Shown here: one piece after another, positions 7,981 through 17,417 of the stretch | Position numbering within the stretch: the stretch's first letter is position 1 | How the letters are laid out: every line of letters starts with the position of its first letter | Assembly: GCF_023101345.1 (NCBI RefSeq) | Contig: NZ_CP095848.1 | Span: forward strand, 2,673,297-2,737,296 | Length of the DNA stretch: 64,000 bases | Source: Hymenobacter sublimis | GTDB taxonomy: Bacteria; Bacteroidota; Bacteroidia; Cytophagales; Hymenobacteraceae | Reading direction: 5' to 3' | The notes under the pieces: model-generated | The model's input: only the letters and a program-made list of their open reading frames with translations | Database searches by the model: none | What the model was told of the DNA's origin: nothing | Translations under genes and position numbers: made by a program

Positions 7981-9030
7981 ATGCAAGTAGGAATCGACAG
8001 TTTCGCGGCCGCCCTTCTAGATAATGGGACCGGCACTACCCTTACTCGCTCCGAAGCAATGGGGCAGCTGCTCGACCGGATTGAGCGGGCCGATCAGGTG
8101 GGTCTGGACGTATTTGGTATTGGGGAGCATCACCGGCCGGAGTACCTTGACTCGGCAACGGCGGTTATTCTGGCCGCGGCCGCCGCCCGCACCCGGCGCA
8201 TTCGCCTGACCAGCGCCGTTACGGTGCTCAGCGCGGCAGACCCGGTGCGGGTGTTCCAACAGTTTGCTACCCTCGACCTTCTTTCCCAGGGACGGGCCGA
8301 GCTGGTGGTGGGCCGGGGCTCTTCCATTGAAGCCTTCCCGCTCTTTGGCTTCGACCTCGACGACTACGACGCCTTATTTACCGAAAAGCTTGATCTGTTG
8401 CTCGCCATCCGGGCCCAGGAGCGCGTGCACTGGTCCGGCCGGTTTCGGCCCGCCCTGACGGGGCAGGGCATCTATCCGCGCCCCCTGCAACAGCCGCTGC
8501 CCGTGTGGGTGGGCGTGGGAGGTACGCCCCAATCCTTTGCGCGCGCCGGTACGCTGGGCCTGCCCCTGATGGTGGCCGTTATTGGGGGTGAAACGCACCG
8601 CTTCCGCCCCCTGGTTGATTTGTATCGGGAAGCAGGAAGGCGGGCTGGCCACTCGGCTGAGCAGTTGCAGGTGGGCCTGCACTCCCTGGGTTACGTGGCT
8701 CCCACAACCGAACAAGCTCAGCAAGAGTTTTATCCGGGCTATGCCCGCACGTTTACCAGTCGGGCCCGGGAGCGGGGCGGCTCCCCCGTAACGCAGGCGC
8801 AGTTTATGGCCCAGGCGGGCCCGCTGGGAGCCTTGCTGGTTGGTAGCCCCGAGGAAGTAGTGGCCAAGATTCTGCGCCACAGTGAAGCGCTGGGCGGCAT
8901 TTCGCGGGTCACCTTCCAGATGGACGTGGCTACCTTGCCCCACGACAGCCTGCTGCGCGCCATTGAGTTGCTTGGTACGCGCGTGGCCCCCCTGCTGCGG
9001 GCTGCTGCTCCGGCCGGGCCGGAAAGCTAG
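7981..9030 (+). CDS. LLM-class flavin-dependent oxidoreductase (luciferase-like)
   Basis: The 349-residue protein starts at the ATG at 7981 (an upstream in-frame ATG at 7942 would add residues unlike the family). It has the bacterial luciferase-like TIM barrel. Diagnostic segments are GLDVFGIGEHHRPEY near residue 42, TRRIRLTSAVTVLS, RAELVVGRGSSIEAFPLFG near residue 110 and PLPVWVGVGGTPQS. These enzymes are FMN- or F420-dependent monooxygenases or reductases; the EHHR loop and the GRGS turn line the flavin site. The gene follows the CLC gene by 105 bases and is followed by an unrelated regulator. Substrate is unknown. Confidence 0.92.
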   Translation: MQVGIDSFAAALLDNGTGTTLTRSEAMGQLLDRIERADQVGLDVFGIGEHHRPEYLDSATAVILAAAAARTRRIRLTSAVTVLSAADPVRVFQQFATLDLLSQGRAELVVGRGSSIEAFPLFGFDLDDYDALFTEKLDLLLAIRAQERVHWSGRFRPALTGQGIYPRPLQQPLPVWVGVGGTPQSFARAGTLGLPLMVAVIGGETHRFRPLVDLYREAGRRAGHSAEQLQVGLHSLGYVAPTTEQAQQEFYPGYARTFTSRARERGGSPVTQAQFMAQAGPLGALLVGSPEEVVAKILRHSEALGGISRVTFQMDVATLPHDSLLRAIELLGTRVAPLLRAAAPAGPES

Positions 9031-9169
9031 AACTAGGCAAATCAAGCGAAGCGCTAGGTAATGGTTGCTGCCGCCACAGGCCCGGCAGCCGCTATGAGAG
9101 GGGCGTGAAAAAGACCGTAACAGTCGCTGATTTGAATATCTTGGTAGCTTGCCTCCCTACCCCTCACTT

Positions 9170-10303
9170 ATGCACGATACAAGTCTGATCCAGCTTATCA
9201 GTTTACTGGCTGTCTTTATTTCGTGTTTGCTGGCCGTGTTTCTACTGACTGTCAGCACGAAAAACCGCCTGAGCAATGTGCTGTTCAGTGCGTTTATCCT
9301 GCTGAATGCAGCCGATATCAGCTCCTGGTTTCTGAACGATTTTTTGCAGCGCTACCCGGCAGTGCTCCTGTTTAAAATCACCCTGAACACGCTAATCAAC
9401 CCCGCCTACTACCTATATGTGTTGGCGGTTTGTTACGCTGATTTCCGGTTCCGGGCCAAGCACTGGTGGCACCTGCTGCCCTTCGGCCTCCTTACCCTTG
9501 TACTGCTGCCGCGGTTTTATCTGACCGATTTCGAGGCCCAAACAGCGTTTCTGCACCAGTTTGGGGCAATGCCCGAAATTATCTTTAGTCGGGTACTAGG
9601 GCATTTGCAATTCGGGTTCTATACCGTTGCCGCCTTTCGCACCCTGCGGCGCTACCGGCGCACCTACGCGGAGAATTACGCTAACCCCTCCAGCATCACC
9701 TACCACTGGTTGTTTCGCTTAACCCTGATCCTGACGTTTTTGCACGTTCTGGTACTGGTAAAACAAGCTTTGCGCTTTACCTCCTACCAGGAGCTGTTCA
9801 CCGGCATGGAAGTGTGGGTGGGGCTCAATGCCACAGCCATGATGTGCTGGTGCGTACTCAAGGCCCTGCACCACCCCGAGCTTTTTCGCAGCATCGATTC
9901 AACCATCAAGCCCTTGGCAGAGGCCCCGTGCCCAACCCCAGCTACTGGGCCAGCCGCCCGAAGCCCAGAAATCGAGGCCCAGATTACCCGACTCCGGGCT
10001 TACATGGAGCAGGCAGAGCCCTACCTCAATGCGGAGCTAACCGTGCAAGAGTTGGCCCGGCAGGTCAACATGCCCGTGCGCGAACTGTCCTGGTTAATTA
10101 ATCACCATTTAAATCAGCACTTCTTCGACTTTGTGAATGAGTACCGCATCACCAAGGCCCGGCACCTGCTGAAAGACCCGGCCCAGGGCAAAGTGACAGT
10201 TCTGGAGGTGCTCTACGCGGTTGGCTTCAACTCGAAATCCTCCTTTAACACCTCCTTCAAAAAGCACACTGGCCTAACTCCAACCCAGTACCGCACGGCC
10301 TAG
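9170..10303 (+). CDS. Membrane-anchored AraC-family regulator
   Basis: Starting from the ATG at 9170, the 377-residue protein begins with about 230 residues containing roughly seven hydrophobic helices (LISLLAVFISCLLAVFLL first, VWVGLNATAMMCWCVL last). A cytoplasmic linker rich in Pro/Ala follows, and the C-terminus carries two AraC helix-turn-helix motifs (LTVQELARQVNMPVRELSWL and VLEVLYAVGFNSKSSFNTSF). This 7TM-plus-AraC architecture is common in Bacteroidota and implies DNA binding from the membrane in response to a signal in or near the bilayer. The hydrolase and amidohydrolase genes downstream on the same strand are possible targets. No lineage-specific ligand can be read from the sequence. 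Confidence 0.9.
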   Translation: MHDTSLIQLISLLAVFISCLLAVFLLTVSTKNRLSNVLFSAFILLNAADISSWFLNDFLQRYPAVLLFKITLNTLINPAYYLYVLAVCYADFRFRAKHWWHLLPFGLLTLVLLPRFYLTDFEAQTAFLHQFGAMPEIIFSRVLGHLQFGFYTVAAFRTLRRYRRTYAENYANPSSITYHWLFRLTLILTFLHVLVLVKQALRFTSYQELFTGMEVWVGLNATAMMCWCVLKALHHPELFRSIDSTIKPLAEAPCPTPATGPAARSPEIEAQITRLRAYMEQAEPYLNAELTVQELARQVNMPVRELSWLINHHLNQHFFDFVNEYRITKARHLLKDPAQGKVTVLEVLYAVGFNSKSSFNTSFKKHTGLTPTQYRTA

Positions 10304-10383
10304 GTGCAGCCTCCGCAGGCCACGTAACCGAGGCTGGCTCAGCGCCGCACTCGATTTTAAACATCTGATTAAAAACCAGTTGC

Positions 10384-10450
10384 AAAAAGTCGAACGCCTC
10401 TTCGCTAAAGCCGAACGGTGTAGGTAGAAGAATAAATAGTTCGACTTTTT
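10384..10450. repeat. 12-bp perfect inverted repeat with 43-base spacer
   Basis: AAAAAGTCGAAC at 10384-10395 is repeated in inverted orientation as GTTCGACTTTTT at 10439-10450, between the AraC-like regulator and the beta-lactamase-like gene. The T-run at the end of the right arm would suit a weak terminator of the regulator gene; the long spacer would also suit an operator looped by a dimer. Confidence 0.6.
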
Positions 10451-10531
10451 TAGTCCGTCGCGGCGGCGGATGTGGCTTCTCACTTTTGCTGGGCCTGGCG
10501 CCACTACCAGGTCATGTAAACGTAAGGAGCC

Positions 10532-12202
10532 ATGTGCCATTCCCCGCTGAGCCAACTAACGACCCCGTTTTTTTTACTACCCCTGCCCGCCCGCGCCAAC
10601 CAAACCGTTGCCTGCCGCAGCTGGCAGCCCCGGTACCGAGCAGTACTACTCGGGCTGCTCTGCACGCTGGCCCTGTTCGCCTCTCCAACCCAAGCGGCGG
10701 AAATAGGATGGCCTGAACCGAGCCCAGGCCGAGCGGGGGCTCGGTTGCCGGCTGGCAAAACTGTGGAGCAAAAGCTAGCTTACTTCCTGAAGCTAACCGA
10801 TTCGCTTCGGCAGCAAGCGCACAACCCCGGCATGGCCATTGCCATTCTGCACGACAAAAAACTGGTGTACAAGGGCGGCCTGGGCTACCGCGACGTGGCC
10901 AAACAGTTGCCGGTCACCAACAACACGCTATTTGAAATCGGCTCCTGTACCAAGGCCTTTGCCGGGGTGATTACCGCTCAGCTGGTGCAGGAAGGCGTAT
11001 TGAGTTGGGATGATAAAGTCCGCCGGCACTTGCCCGAATTCACGCTGGCAGATGCCTACGCCACCCAAAACGCTACCCTCCAAGATATCTTCACTCACCG
11101 AGTTGGGCTCGACCAACATTACTACCTGCTCTATGGGCCGGCATTTACCGGAAAGGAAGTACTAACGAAACTTCCCTTTCTGAGCTTTAATGGCACTTTC
11201 CGGGAGAAGTTTCTTTACAATAACCTGCTGTACATGGTGGCCGGCATTTTGGCAGAGCGAGCCACCGCTACCCCCTGGGAAGAGCTAGTCCGGCGCCGAA
11301 TCTTTCAGCCCCTGGGCATGCACGCGTCGTTTGCTACCTCCCGGGAGTTCCTGCAGTATGCGGAGCATACCCTCAGCTACCGCAACGACGGCAAAACTAT
11401 AGTGCCCCACACCAACCTAGATGCCAGCGGCGCGGCCGGCAGCATCAGCTCCACCATTACCGACATGGCCACTTGGCTAAGTATGTTGGTGAACAAGGGC
11501 GCGCTCGGCTCCCAGCCCTTCCTCTCGCCTCAGCAGTTTGCCTACCTGACCAGCCCCCTAACCGTGCGCAATGCCGCCGAGGAAATATTCTACGGCATTG
11601 GCTGGGACGTTGACACCAAGCGAAACATCATTTACCACGATGGCCGAACGGCCGGCCAAAGCAGCCGCATTTTATTGATGCCACTAAACGGGTTCGGCAT
11701 CGTCATCATGTGCAACCAGCAGACGGAGCTGCAAAACCTGCTAATCCGTTATGCCACAAATATTTTCGTGGATGATAACTATGCAAGAATGACTGATTTC
11801 GAGCAGTTTGTTATTGCCAAGGCTAATAAGGCCACTGATAAAGAACTGCTCACTCCCCTACCCATCCAGGACAAAACGGCTTTGGCCCTGCTCCCGGCCT
11901 GCATCAGGGAATATGTGCATCCGGCTTACGGCACTATCACGCTTACCCAACCCGCTGCTAATCAGCTACATTTTCAGTATTACGGCTTTCAGGGATTTGC
12001 CCAGCACCACCACAACCAGCACTTCACGGCGCTAACTACCCACGATACCGGCCGCGACAAATTCGACTTCACAGTGCTGCAAGATGCCCAGCACCGGGTA
12101 ACCGGCTTGGAGGTTGTACTTCCATTTACCAAACCCTTGCGCTTCGAAAAAGTACCCGCAAACAAGGCGTTACCCAAAGCTCGGAAGCCCTTAGGCAGGT
12201 AG
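10532..12202 (+). CDS. Serine hydrolase, class C beta-lactamase/PBP-like
   Basis: This 556-residue secreted protein has an unusually long N-terminus before its hydrophobic export segment (AVLLGLLCTLALFASPTQAAE, about residues 37-57), so the true start could be internal. The catalytic domain shows the three motifs of the family: S138-C-T-K141 (nucleophile and general base), Y229-N-N231, and His369-Asp-Gly in YHDGRTAGQS. A C-terminal beta domain of about 140 residues follows, resembling DUF3471-like tails. It should act in the periplasm on a D-peptide, ester or beta-lactam. It lies between a membrane AraC regulator and an amidohydrolase, suggesting degradation of an amide- or ester-linked compound rather than antibiotic resistance (inference). 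Confidence 0.9.
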   Translation: MCHSPLSQLTTPFFLLPLPARANQTVACRSWQPRYRAVLLGLLCTLALFASPTQAAEIGWPEPSPGRAGARLPAGKTVEQKLAYFLKLTDSLRQQAHNPGMAIAILHDKKLVYKGGLGYRDVAKQLPVTNNTLFEIGSCTKAFAGVITAQLVQEGVLSWDDKVRRHLPEFTLADAYATQNATLQDIFTHRVGLDQHYYLLYGPAFTGKEVLTKLPFLSFNGTFREKFLYNNLLYMVAGILAERATATPWEELVRRRIFQPLGMHASFATSREFLQYAEHTLSYRNDGKTIVPHTNLDASGAAGSISSTITDMATWLSMLVNKGALGSQPFLSPQQFAYLTSPLTVRNAAEEIFYGIGWDVDTKRNIIYHDGRTAGQSSRILLMPLNGFGIVIMCNQQTELQNLLIRYATNIFVDDNYARMTDFEQFVIAKANKATDKELLTPLPIQDKTALALLPACIREYVHPAYGTITLTQPAANQLHFQYYGFQGFAQHHHNQHFTALTTHDTGRDKFDFTVLQDAQHRVTGLEVVLPFTKPLRFEKVPANKALPKARKPLGR

Positions 12203-12288
12203 TAAGCTTAGTCGGTGTCGGAGGTGAGGGCAGCGGCCAGCCGTTCTCTTATCTTGCAGCCTACCTACTACCCTTGTCTACCAACCTG

Positions 12289-13728
12289 ATGCTGCCTTTC
12301 TCTATCCGTTTGCGCTGTTTGCTAGGCGCGTGGCTGCTTCTTGCGGCCACTATGCCCGGCCGGGCCCAGCAGTTTACCCCGCAGGTCCGGGAGTTTATCA
12401 AGGTAAGTAGCCCTTCCATTGCCTTGGTTGATGCCAAGGTGATTGATGGTACCGGTAGCCCGGCGCGGCTGCACCAAACCGTGCTAGTGCAAGGCGGGCG
12501 CATTGTGCAGGTAGGTCCGGTGAAGAAGGTGAAGGTTCCCGTTGATGCTCAGGTAATCAATTGCGCGGGCAAAACCCTGATTCCAGGCCTGGTAATGCTG
12601 CATGAGCACCTGTATTACACCATGCCGGCGGGCGGCTACTTCAACATTGCCCAGATGCCCTACTCCTTTCCTCGGCTATATTTGGCTGGCGGGGCTACTA
12701 CCATTCGCACGGCGGGCAGCATTGAGCCGCAAACCGACCTAGCCATTCAGCGCATGATTCGGGAGGGCAAGCTCATTGGTCCCGAAATGGACGTAACGGC
12801 TCCTTACATGGAAGAGCCGGGCTTGGATATTCCGGCCCTGAACACCATCAACGGCCCCGACGATGCGGCCGCGTCCACGGTTTTCTGGGCCAATAAAGGC
12901 TGTACCTCCTTTAAGATGTACATGCACGCCACGCGCGCCGACCTGGCCGCCGTGGTGCGCGAGGCCCATGCCCGCCACCTCAAGGTAACCGGGCACCTGT
13001 GCTCCATTACGTATCGGGAGGCCGCGGAGCTTGGCATTGATAACCTGGAGCACGGGTTTATGGCCAGCACGGATTTTGTACCCAACAAGGCAGTTGATGT
13101 GGCAGATTATCCCGCCGGGCGTCAGTCGTTGCTGCAGCTACCGGTGAACAGCCTGGCCATGCAGGACCTGATTCGGCTGCTGGTCAGCAAAAAAGTCACG
13201 CTTACCTCCACCCTGCCCGTTTTCGAGCCCTACACCAACCGCGAGGTAGTGCTGGGCGGTGGTTTGGAGGCACTGATTCCGCAGCTGCAGGAGCGCGAAA
13301 CGGCTACCTGGCAGCAGAACCAGCGGCGCGATACGGCCAGCGTACGCCTGTTTAAAAAGGAAATGGCCTGGGAAAAGCAGTTCTATGATGCCGGCGGCTT
13401 GCTGGTGGCGGGCACCGACCCCACCGGGGCCGGACGTACCATTGCCGGGTACGCCAACCGGCGGCAGCTGGAGCTACTGGTAGAAGCTGGTTTCACGGCG
13501 GTTGAAGCCATTAAAATCAGCACCCTGAATGGAGCCCGCTACCTAAACCGGGACAAGGAAATAGGCACGATTGAGGCGGGTAAGCAGGCGGATCTGGTGC
13601 TGCTCAGTGGCGACCCGGAGCAGGACATCCAGCAGGTTCGGCGCATGGAAATCGTGTTCAAAAAAGGCGTCGGCTTTGACTCGGGCAAACTACTTGAGTC
13701 TATGAAAGGCAAGGTTGGATTAAACTAG
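12289..13728 (+). CDS. Secreted metal-dependent amidohydrolase
   Basis: The ATG at 12289 gives 479 residues; a TTG five codons earlier is less likely. A signal peptide (CLLGAWLLLAATMPGRAQ) precedes the amidohydrolase fold. Metal-site residues are visible: HEH at 105-107 after GKTLIPGLVML, Lys in FKMYMHA, His in KVTGHL, His in NLEHGF and Asp in GTDPTG. The C-terminal GTIEAGKQADLVLL segment is the standard end of the imidazolonepropionase-like/prolidase-like branch. It probably hydrolyses a cyclic amide or peptide in the periplasm. It follows the serine hydrolase by 86 bases on the same strand and may be co-transcribed. Confidence 0.92.
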   Translation: MLPFSIRLRCLLGAWLLLAATMPGRAQQFTPQVREFIKVSSPSIALVDAKVIDGTGSPARLHQTVLVQGGRIVQVGPVKKVKVPVDAQVINCAGKTLIPGLVMLHEHLYYTMPAGGYFNIAQMPYSFPRLYLAGGATTIRTAGSIEPQTDLAIQRMIREGKLIGPEMDVTAPYMEEPGLDIPALNTINGPDDAAASTVFWANKGCTSFKMYMHATRADLAAVVREAHARHLKVTGHLCSITYREAAELGIDNLEHGFMASTDFVPNKAVDVADYPAGRQSLLQLPVNSLAMQDLIRLLVSKKVTLTSTLPVFEPYTNREVVLGGGLEALIPQLQERETATWQQNQRRDTASVRLFKKEMAWEKQFYDAGGLLVAGTDPTGAGRTIAGYANRRQLELLVEAGFTAVEAIKISTLNGARYLNRDKEIGTIEAGKQADLVLLSGDPEQDIQQVRRMEIVFKKGVGFDSGKLLESMKGKVGLN

Positions 13729-13855
13729 ACTAGCGTGCCGGTGGGGAGCAGTGCACCACGTTGCAAGCTACTTGATCAAAGCGGCACGCACGACTCTCAG
13801 TTCACAACTCACTTTCTATCAACACAATATACCCAAGCTGCGGTACCTACACAGC

Positions 13856-14800
13856 TTACTGGGCCGAGAAGCGGAAGGCGGCCGGGCTCAGGCCGGTTTT
13901 GCTTTTGAACAGCCGACTGAAATAGTACGGATACTCGAAGCCCAGCCGAAAGGCAGTTTCGTTCACGGTCAGGGAGGTGGTGAGCAGCAGCTGTTTGGCT
14001 TTCTCAATCAGGCTGTGATGGATGTGCTGCTGGGTAGTCTGCCCGGTCAGGGTCCGCAGCATGTCGCCCAGGTAAGCGGGCGACACGTGCAGGGCCTCGG
14101 CGAAGTAGTGCACCGTAGGCAGGGGTAGTTGGTTGCCGGGCGCAAAGTAGGCCCCTAGCAGGGCTTCGAAACGGGTCAGCAAATCGTGCGCCGGGGTGCG
14201 CCGGGTCAGAAACTGGCGGTGGTAGTAGCGGTTGGCGTAGTTGAGCAGCACTTCCAGCTGCGAAACCAGCACATCTTGACTAAAGGCGTCAATGGGCCGC
14301 TCGTGCTCTAGCTTGAGGCTGTGCAGCAGGCTGTCGAGGCTTTGTTCTTCCTGAGCTGACAGGTGCAGGGCCTCGTGTACATCGTAGGAAAAGAAAGTAT
14401 AGTCGGCTATGCGCTGGCCCAGGGGGTAGCGGGCCAGCAGGTCCGGGTGAAACAGCAGCATCCACCCGCTAACCCCCGAAATATCCAGGCTCTCATCTAC
14501 GCGAAACACTTGGCCGGGAGCCGAAAAGCCCAGCACACCCTCGCTGAAATCGTAGGGTTGGTGCCCGTAGTACAGCGGCCCGTTCAGGCCCCGTTTCAGG
14601 AAAACGGAGTAGAACTGCAGAATAACGGGTGCCGTTACGGGCGGCGCGCCAGCCGCTTGCCCCAGCTCCCGACTCCGCCGCAAGTCAATGAGCGTGAGCA
14701 GCGGATGCGCCGGCGCCGGCAAGCCGTACAACCGGGTGTAGTCCGTAACCGTGGCTAGCACCTGAAACGCTTGGGAGGATGGCTTCATGCGGAAGTACAC
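13856..14800 (-). CDS. AraC-family transcriptional regulator
   Basis: This 314-residue regulator has an N-terminal cupin-like sensing domain of about 190 residues (PVILQFYSVFLKRG and EGVLGFSAPGQVFRVDE segments) and a C-terminal AraC domain with two helix-turn-helix units, the second being LTVNETAFRLGFEYPYYFSRLFKSKTG-like (split here; positions about 275-300). It lies 54 bases downstream of the aldo-keto reductase gene on the same strand, so the two are likely co-transcribed and the regulator may control that reductase. Effector unknown. Confidence 0.93.
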   Translation of the reverse strand: MYFRMKPSSQAFQVLATVTDYTRLYGLPAPAHPLLTLIDLRRSRELGQAAGAPPVTAPVILQFYSVFLKRGLNGPLYYGHQPYDFSEGVLGFSAPGQVFRVDESLDISGVSGWMLLFHPDLLARYPLGQRIADYTFFSYDVHEALHLSAQEEQSLDSLLHSLKLEHERPIDAFSQDVLVSQLEVLLNYANRYYHRQFLTRRTPAHDLLTRFEALLGAYFAPGNQLPLPTVHYFAEALHVSPAYLGDMLRTLTGQTTQQHIHHSLIEKAKQLLLTTSLTVNETAFRLGFEYPYYFSRLFKSKTGLSPAAFRFSAQ

Positions 14801-14854
14801 AGAAACGAATGATACAAAAGTCGCACAAGGACACGGCCGGCCCGCTGCCCCAAT

Positions 14855-15847
14855 TTACATGCCTTCGGGGTAAGCTCCGCCAACGACGCTACCCACGGGT
14901 AGCACCGCATCCAGCTCGGCCAGCTCGGCGGGGCTGAGCTGGATGCTGGTGGCGGCTACATTCGCTTCCAGATACGGGCGGCGCTTGGTACCAGGAATGG
15001 CCACTACCCCTTGGGCTAGCACCCACGCCAGGGCCAGCTGCGCTGCACTCACGCCCTTGGCCGCCGCCAGGGTGTGGAGGGTGTTTACCAGCTCCAGGTT
15101 TTTGTGGAAGTTCTCGCCCTGGTAGCGCGGAAAAAATCGGCGCGAGTCGGTGGGTTCGAAGTCGTCCGGAGTCTTGATGGTACCCGACAGAAAGCCCCGG
15201 CCCAGCGGCGAATAGCCTACGAAGCCAATGCCCATTTCCTGGGTAGCGCGTAGCACCCCGTTTTCTTCCACGCCCCTATCAAAGAGGGAATATTCGGTTT
15301 CCAGGGCTGTGATGGGGTGCACGGCGTGTGCCCGCCGCAGGATGTCTGCGGATACTTCGGAGAGGCCCAGGTAGCGGACTTTGCCCTCCTCCACGAGGCG
15401 GCTCATGGCGCCTACGGTTTCTTCAATGGGCGTTTCTGGGTCGAGGCGGTGCAGGTAGTAGAGGTCCACGTACTCGGTTCCCAGGTTGCGCAAGGAGCGC
15501 TCAATGGAGGTGCGCACGTACTCAGGCCGGCCATTGTAGCGCCCGTTCCAGTTTCCATCGGCGCCAATGGCAAACCCAAACTTGGTGGCCACTGTGTACT
15601 GCGCCCGGCGGCCGGCAATGGCCTGGCCCACCAGCCGCTCGTTGGCGAACGGGCCGTACACATCGGCCGTGTCGAGCATGGTGACGCCCAATTCCTGGGC
15701 GCGGTGAATAGTAGCAATGCTTTCCGCATCGTTGGGGGTGCCGTAGATAGTGCCGCCCGCAAAGTTTGACATGCCCATGCAGCCCAGCCCCTGGACTGAA
15801 ACGTGCAGGCCTTGACGGCCCAGAGCAACTTGTGCAACGCTGTTCAT
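14855..15847 (-). CDS. Aldo/keto reductase
   Basis: The 330-residue protein starts at the ATG whose complement is at 15845-15847; a longer frame to 16018 adds residues not typical of the family. It is a TIM-barrel NADPH-dependent reductase. The catalytic tetrad region is visible as [17 protein letters not shown] (Asp, Tyr), ATKFGFA (Lys) and YLHRLD (His). [12 protein letters not shown] and VAIPGTKRR form the cofactor-binding end. It would reduce aldehydes or ketones in the cytoplasm. Its mate is the AraC regulator immediately downstream. Confidence 0.95.
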   Translation of the reverse strand: MNSVAQVALGRQGLHVSVQGLGCMGMSNFAGGTIYGTPNDAESIATIHRAQELGVTMLDTADVYGPFANERLVGQAIAGRRAQYTVATKFGFAIGADGNWNGRYNGRPEYVRTSIERSLRNLGTEYVDLYYLHRLDPETPIEETVGAMSRLVEEGKVRYLGLSEVSADILRRAHAVHPITALETEYSLFDRGVEENGVLRATQEMGIGFVGYSPLGRGFLSGTIKTPDDFEPTDSRRFFPRYQGENFHKNLELVNTLHTLAAAKGVSAAQLALAWVLAQGVVAIPGTKRRPYLEANVAATSIQLSPAELAELDAVLPVGSVVGGAYPEGM

Positions 15848-16155
15848 TAGTAAGAAGGTTAGTAGGAGTATGTGGTTTGTTTGCCTGGCAAAGGTCGGGC
15901 GGGCTACTGCCGGGCGGCCTACACAAACCGCTGCTTCTAGCACACAAACTGCCGCCACACTTAAGCGCACCGGCAGAAACCAGAGGGTAGAGTAATTGGG
16001 CGGGGCACATTGCTGCATAGTTCACCTCACCTTCCATACCTTAACCCGGCGGTAGTGCGTTACTCGCCCACTATTCACTTCGCTACCATGCCCGGGCGAA
16101 GGTGACATTGGCCCATTTCACTCGTTAGTCGTTCCCCTATTCCCTCCCCAGTCCC

Positions 16156-17274
16156 ATGAAAAAAGTATCCCGGCGCAGGTTTGTTGAGCAGCTTGGTGTA
16201 GGGGTAGGCGCCGCGGCGTTCTTGCCTTCCGTTGCGTTTTCTGCGGAGAAGCAGGCTCCGCTGTATGCCGGCAAAAAGCTCCAAGTGGCCCTCTGCGGGC
16301 TGGGTCGGTACGCAAACCTGGTGCGGGAGGGCTTGGCGGCGTCACAGTATTGCCAGCTGGCCGGAATCGTTACGGGTACCCCGGCCAAGGCCGCCGCGTG
16401 GCGCACCGACCACCGCATCCCCGAGAAGAATGTATACTCCTACCAGAACTTTGATAAGATTCTGACCAACAAAGCTATTGATGCCGTGTACATTACCCTA
16501 CCCAACGCCCTGCACAAGGAGTTTACGTTGCGGGCAGCCCGGGCCGGTAAGCACGTGATTGTCGAGAAGCCCATGGCCCTGACCGAACAGGATTGTCAGG
16601 AAATGATAGCGGCCTGCAAGAAGGCCGGAGTGCAACTAGCGGTGGGCTACCGCCTGCACTACGAGCCCCACCACCAGGAAATCAAACGGCTGGGTCAGGA
16701 AAAGTTGTTTGGGCAAGTCCGCCTGATTGAGTCCTCCCTGGGGTACCGGCTGGCCGGTATCAGCCCCGACGACTGGCACCTAAAGAAAGCCTTGGCCGGC
16801 GGCGGCCCGCTCATGAACCTGGGGGTGTACTGCGTGCAAAGCAGCCGCTACGTGCTTGGGGAGGAGCCGGTGGCCGTTACGGCGCAATTCGGGCCCGTTA
16901 CCATGCCGGAGCTATTCAAGGAGGTAGAGGAGTCCATCAGCTGGCAGCTAACGTTTCCCAGCGGGGCCGTGTGTACTTCTACTACCACTTCTACGTGCAA
17001 CATCGACCGGTTTTTTGCCTCGGCCGATAACGGCTCCTTTGAGTTGAGCCCGGGCCTGAGCTACGGCCCATTCCAGGGCAAGAGCAGCCAGGGCGCATTC
17101 AACTTTCCCGTGCTTAATCAACAAGCTGCCCAGCTCGATGGAATTGCTCCTTACCTACTGGAAGACAAGCCCTTGCCGGCTCACATTTCTGGGGAAGAAG
17201 GACGAAAAGACCTGCGCGTGCTGGACGCCATTTACAAAGCCGCCAGAAGCGGAGAAAAAGTCACGCTACGGTAA
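16156..17274 (+). CDS. Tat-exported Gfo/Idh/MocA oxidoreductase (glucose-fructose oxidoreductase-like)
   Basis: This 372-residue enzyme opens with a twin-arginine signal (SRRRFVEQLGVGVGAAAFL), so it probably folds with its nicotinamide cofactor in the cytoplasm and is exported. The Rossmann domain has ALCGLGRYANLVREGL, and the EKPMALT motif with its catalytic lysine lies near residue 138. The GGGPLMNLGVYCVQ substrate-side segment is near residue 215. It resembles periplasmic glucose-fructose oxidoreductases that keep tightly bound NADP. It could belong functionally to the keto-sugar cluster at the left of the window although it is 12 kb away (inference). It is transcribed divergently from the aldo/keto reductase. 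Confidence 0.92.
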   Translation: MKKVSRRRFVEQLGVGVGAAAFLPSVAFSAEKQAPLYAGKKLQVALCGLGRYANLVREGLAASQYCQLAGIVTGTPAKAAAWRTDHRIPEKNVYSYQNFDKILTNKAIDAVYITLPNALHKEFTLRAARAGKHVIVEKPMALTEQDCQEMIAACKKAGVQLAVGYRLHYEPHHQEIKRLGQEKLFGQVRLIESSLGYRLAGISPDDWHLKKALAGGGPLMNLGVYCVQSSRYVLGEEPVAVTAQFGPVTMPELFKEVEESISWQLTFPSGAVCTSTTTSTCNIDRFFASADNGSFELSPGLSYGPFQGKSSQGAFNFPVLNQQAAQLDGIAPYLLEDKPLPAHISGEEGRKDLRVLDAIYKAARSGEKVTLR

Positions 17275-17359
17275 TACTTCCGCCAGCCGTTACAGTTTAT
17301 AAGCTATTATCTTATAAGCAGTTAAATAAAACAAATTAACACTAACTACCAGCGCAGCC

Positions 17360-17394
17360 ACCTGCCAAGGCCGAGCCGCAGGCAACTGGCAGGT
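17360..17394. terminator. Hairpin between convergent genes
   Basis: Stem ACCTGCCA/TGGCAGGT (17360-17367, 17387-17394) followed by TTTTC, lying between the Gfo/Idh/MocA gene and the convergent unknown gene. Likely terminator for the rightward transcript. Confidence 0.5.
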
Positions 17395-17417
17395 TTTCGG
17401 GGCCAGGCTGGGGTAGC

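Noticed and set aside
10532..12202. Antibiotic-resistance beta-lactamase
   Set aside because: The motifs place it in the broad serine hydrolase/PBP-like family; context with an amidohydrolase and the extra C-terminal domain does not support a resistance role.
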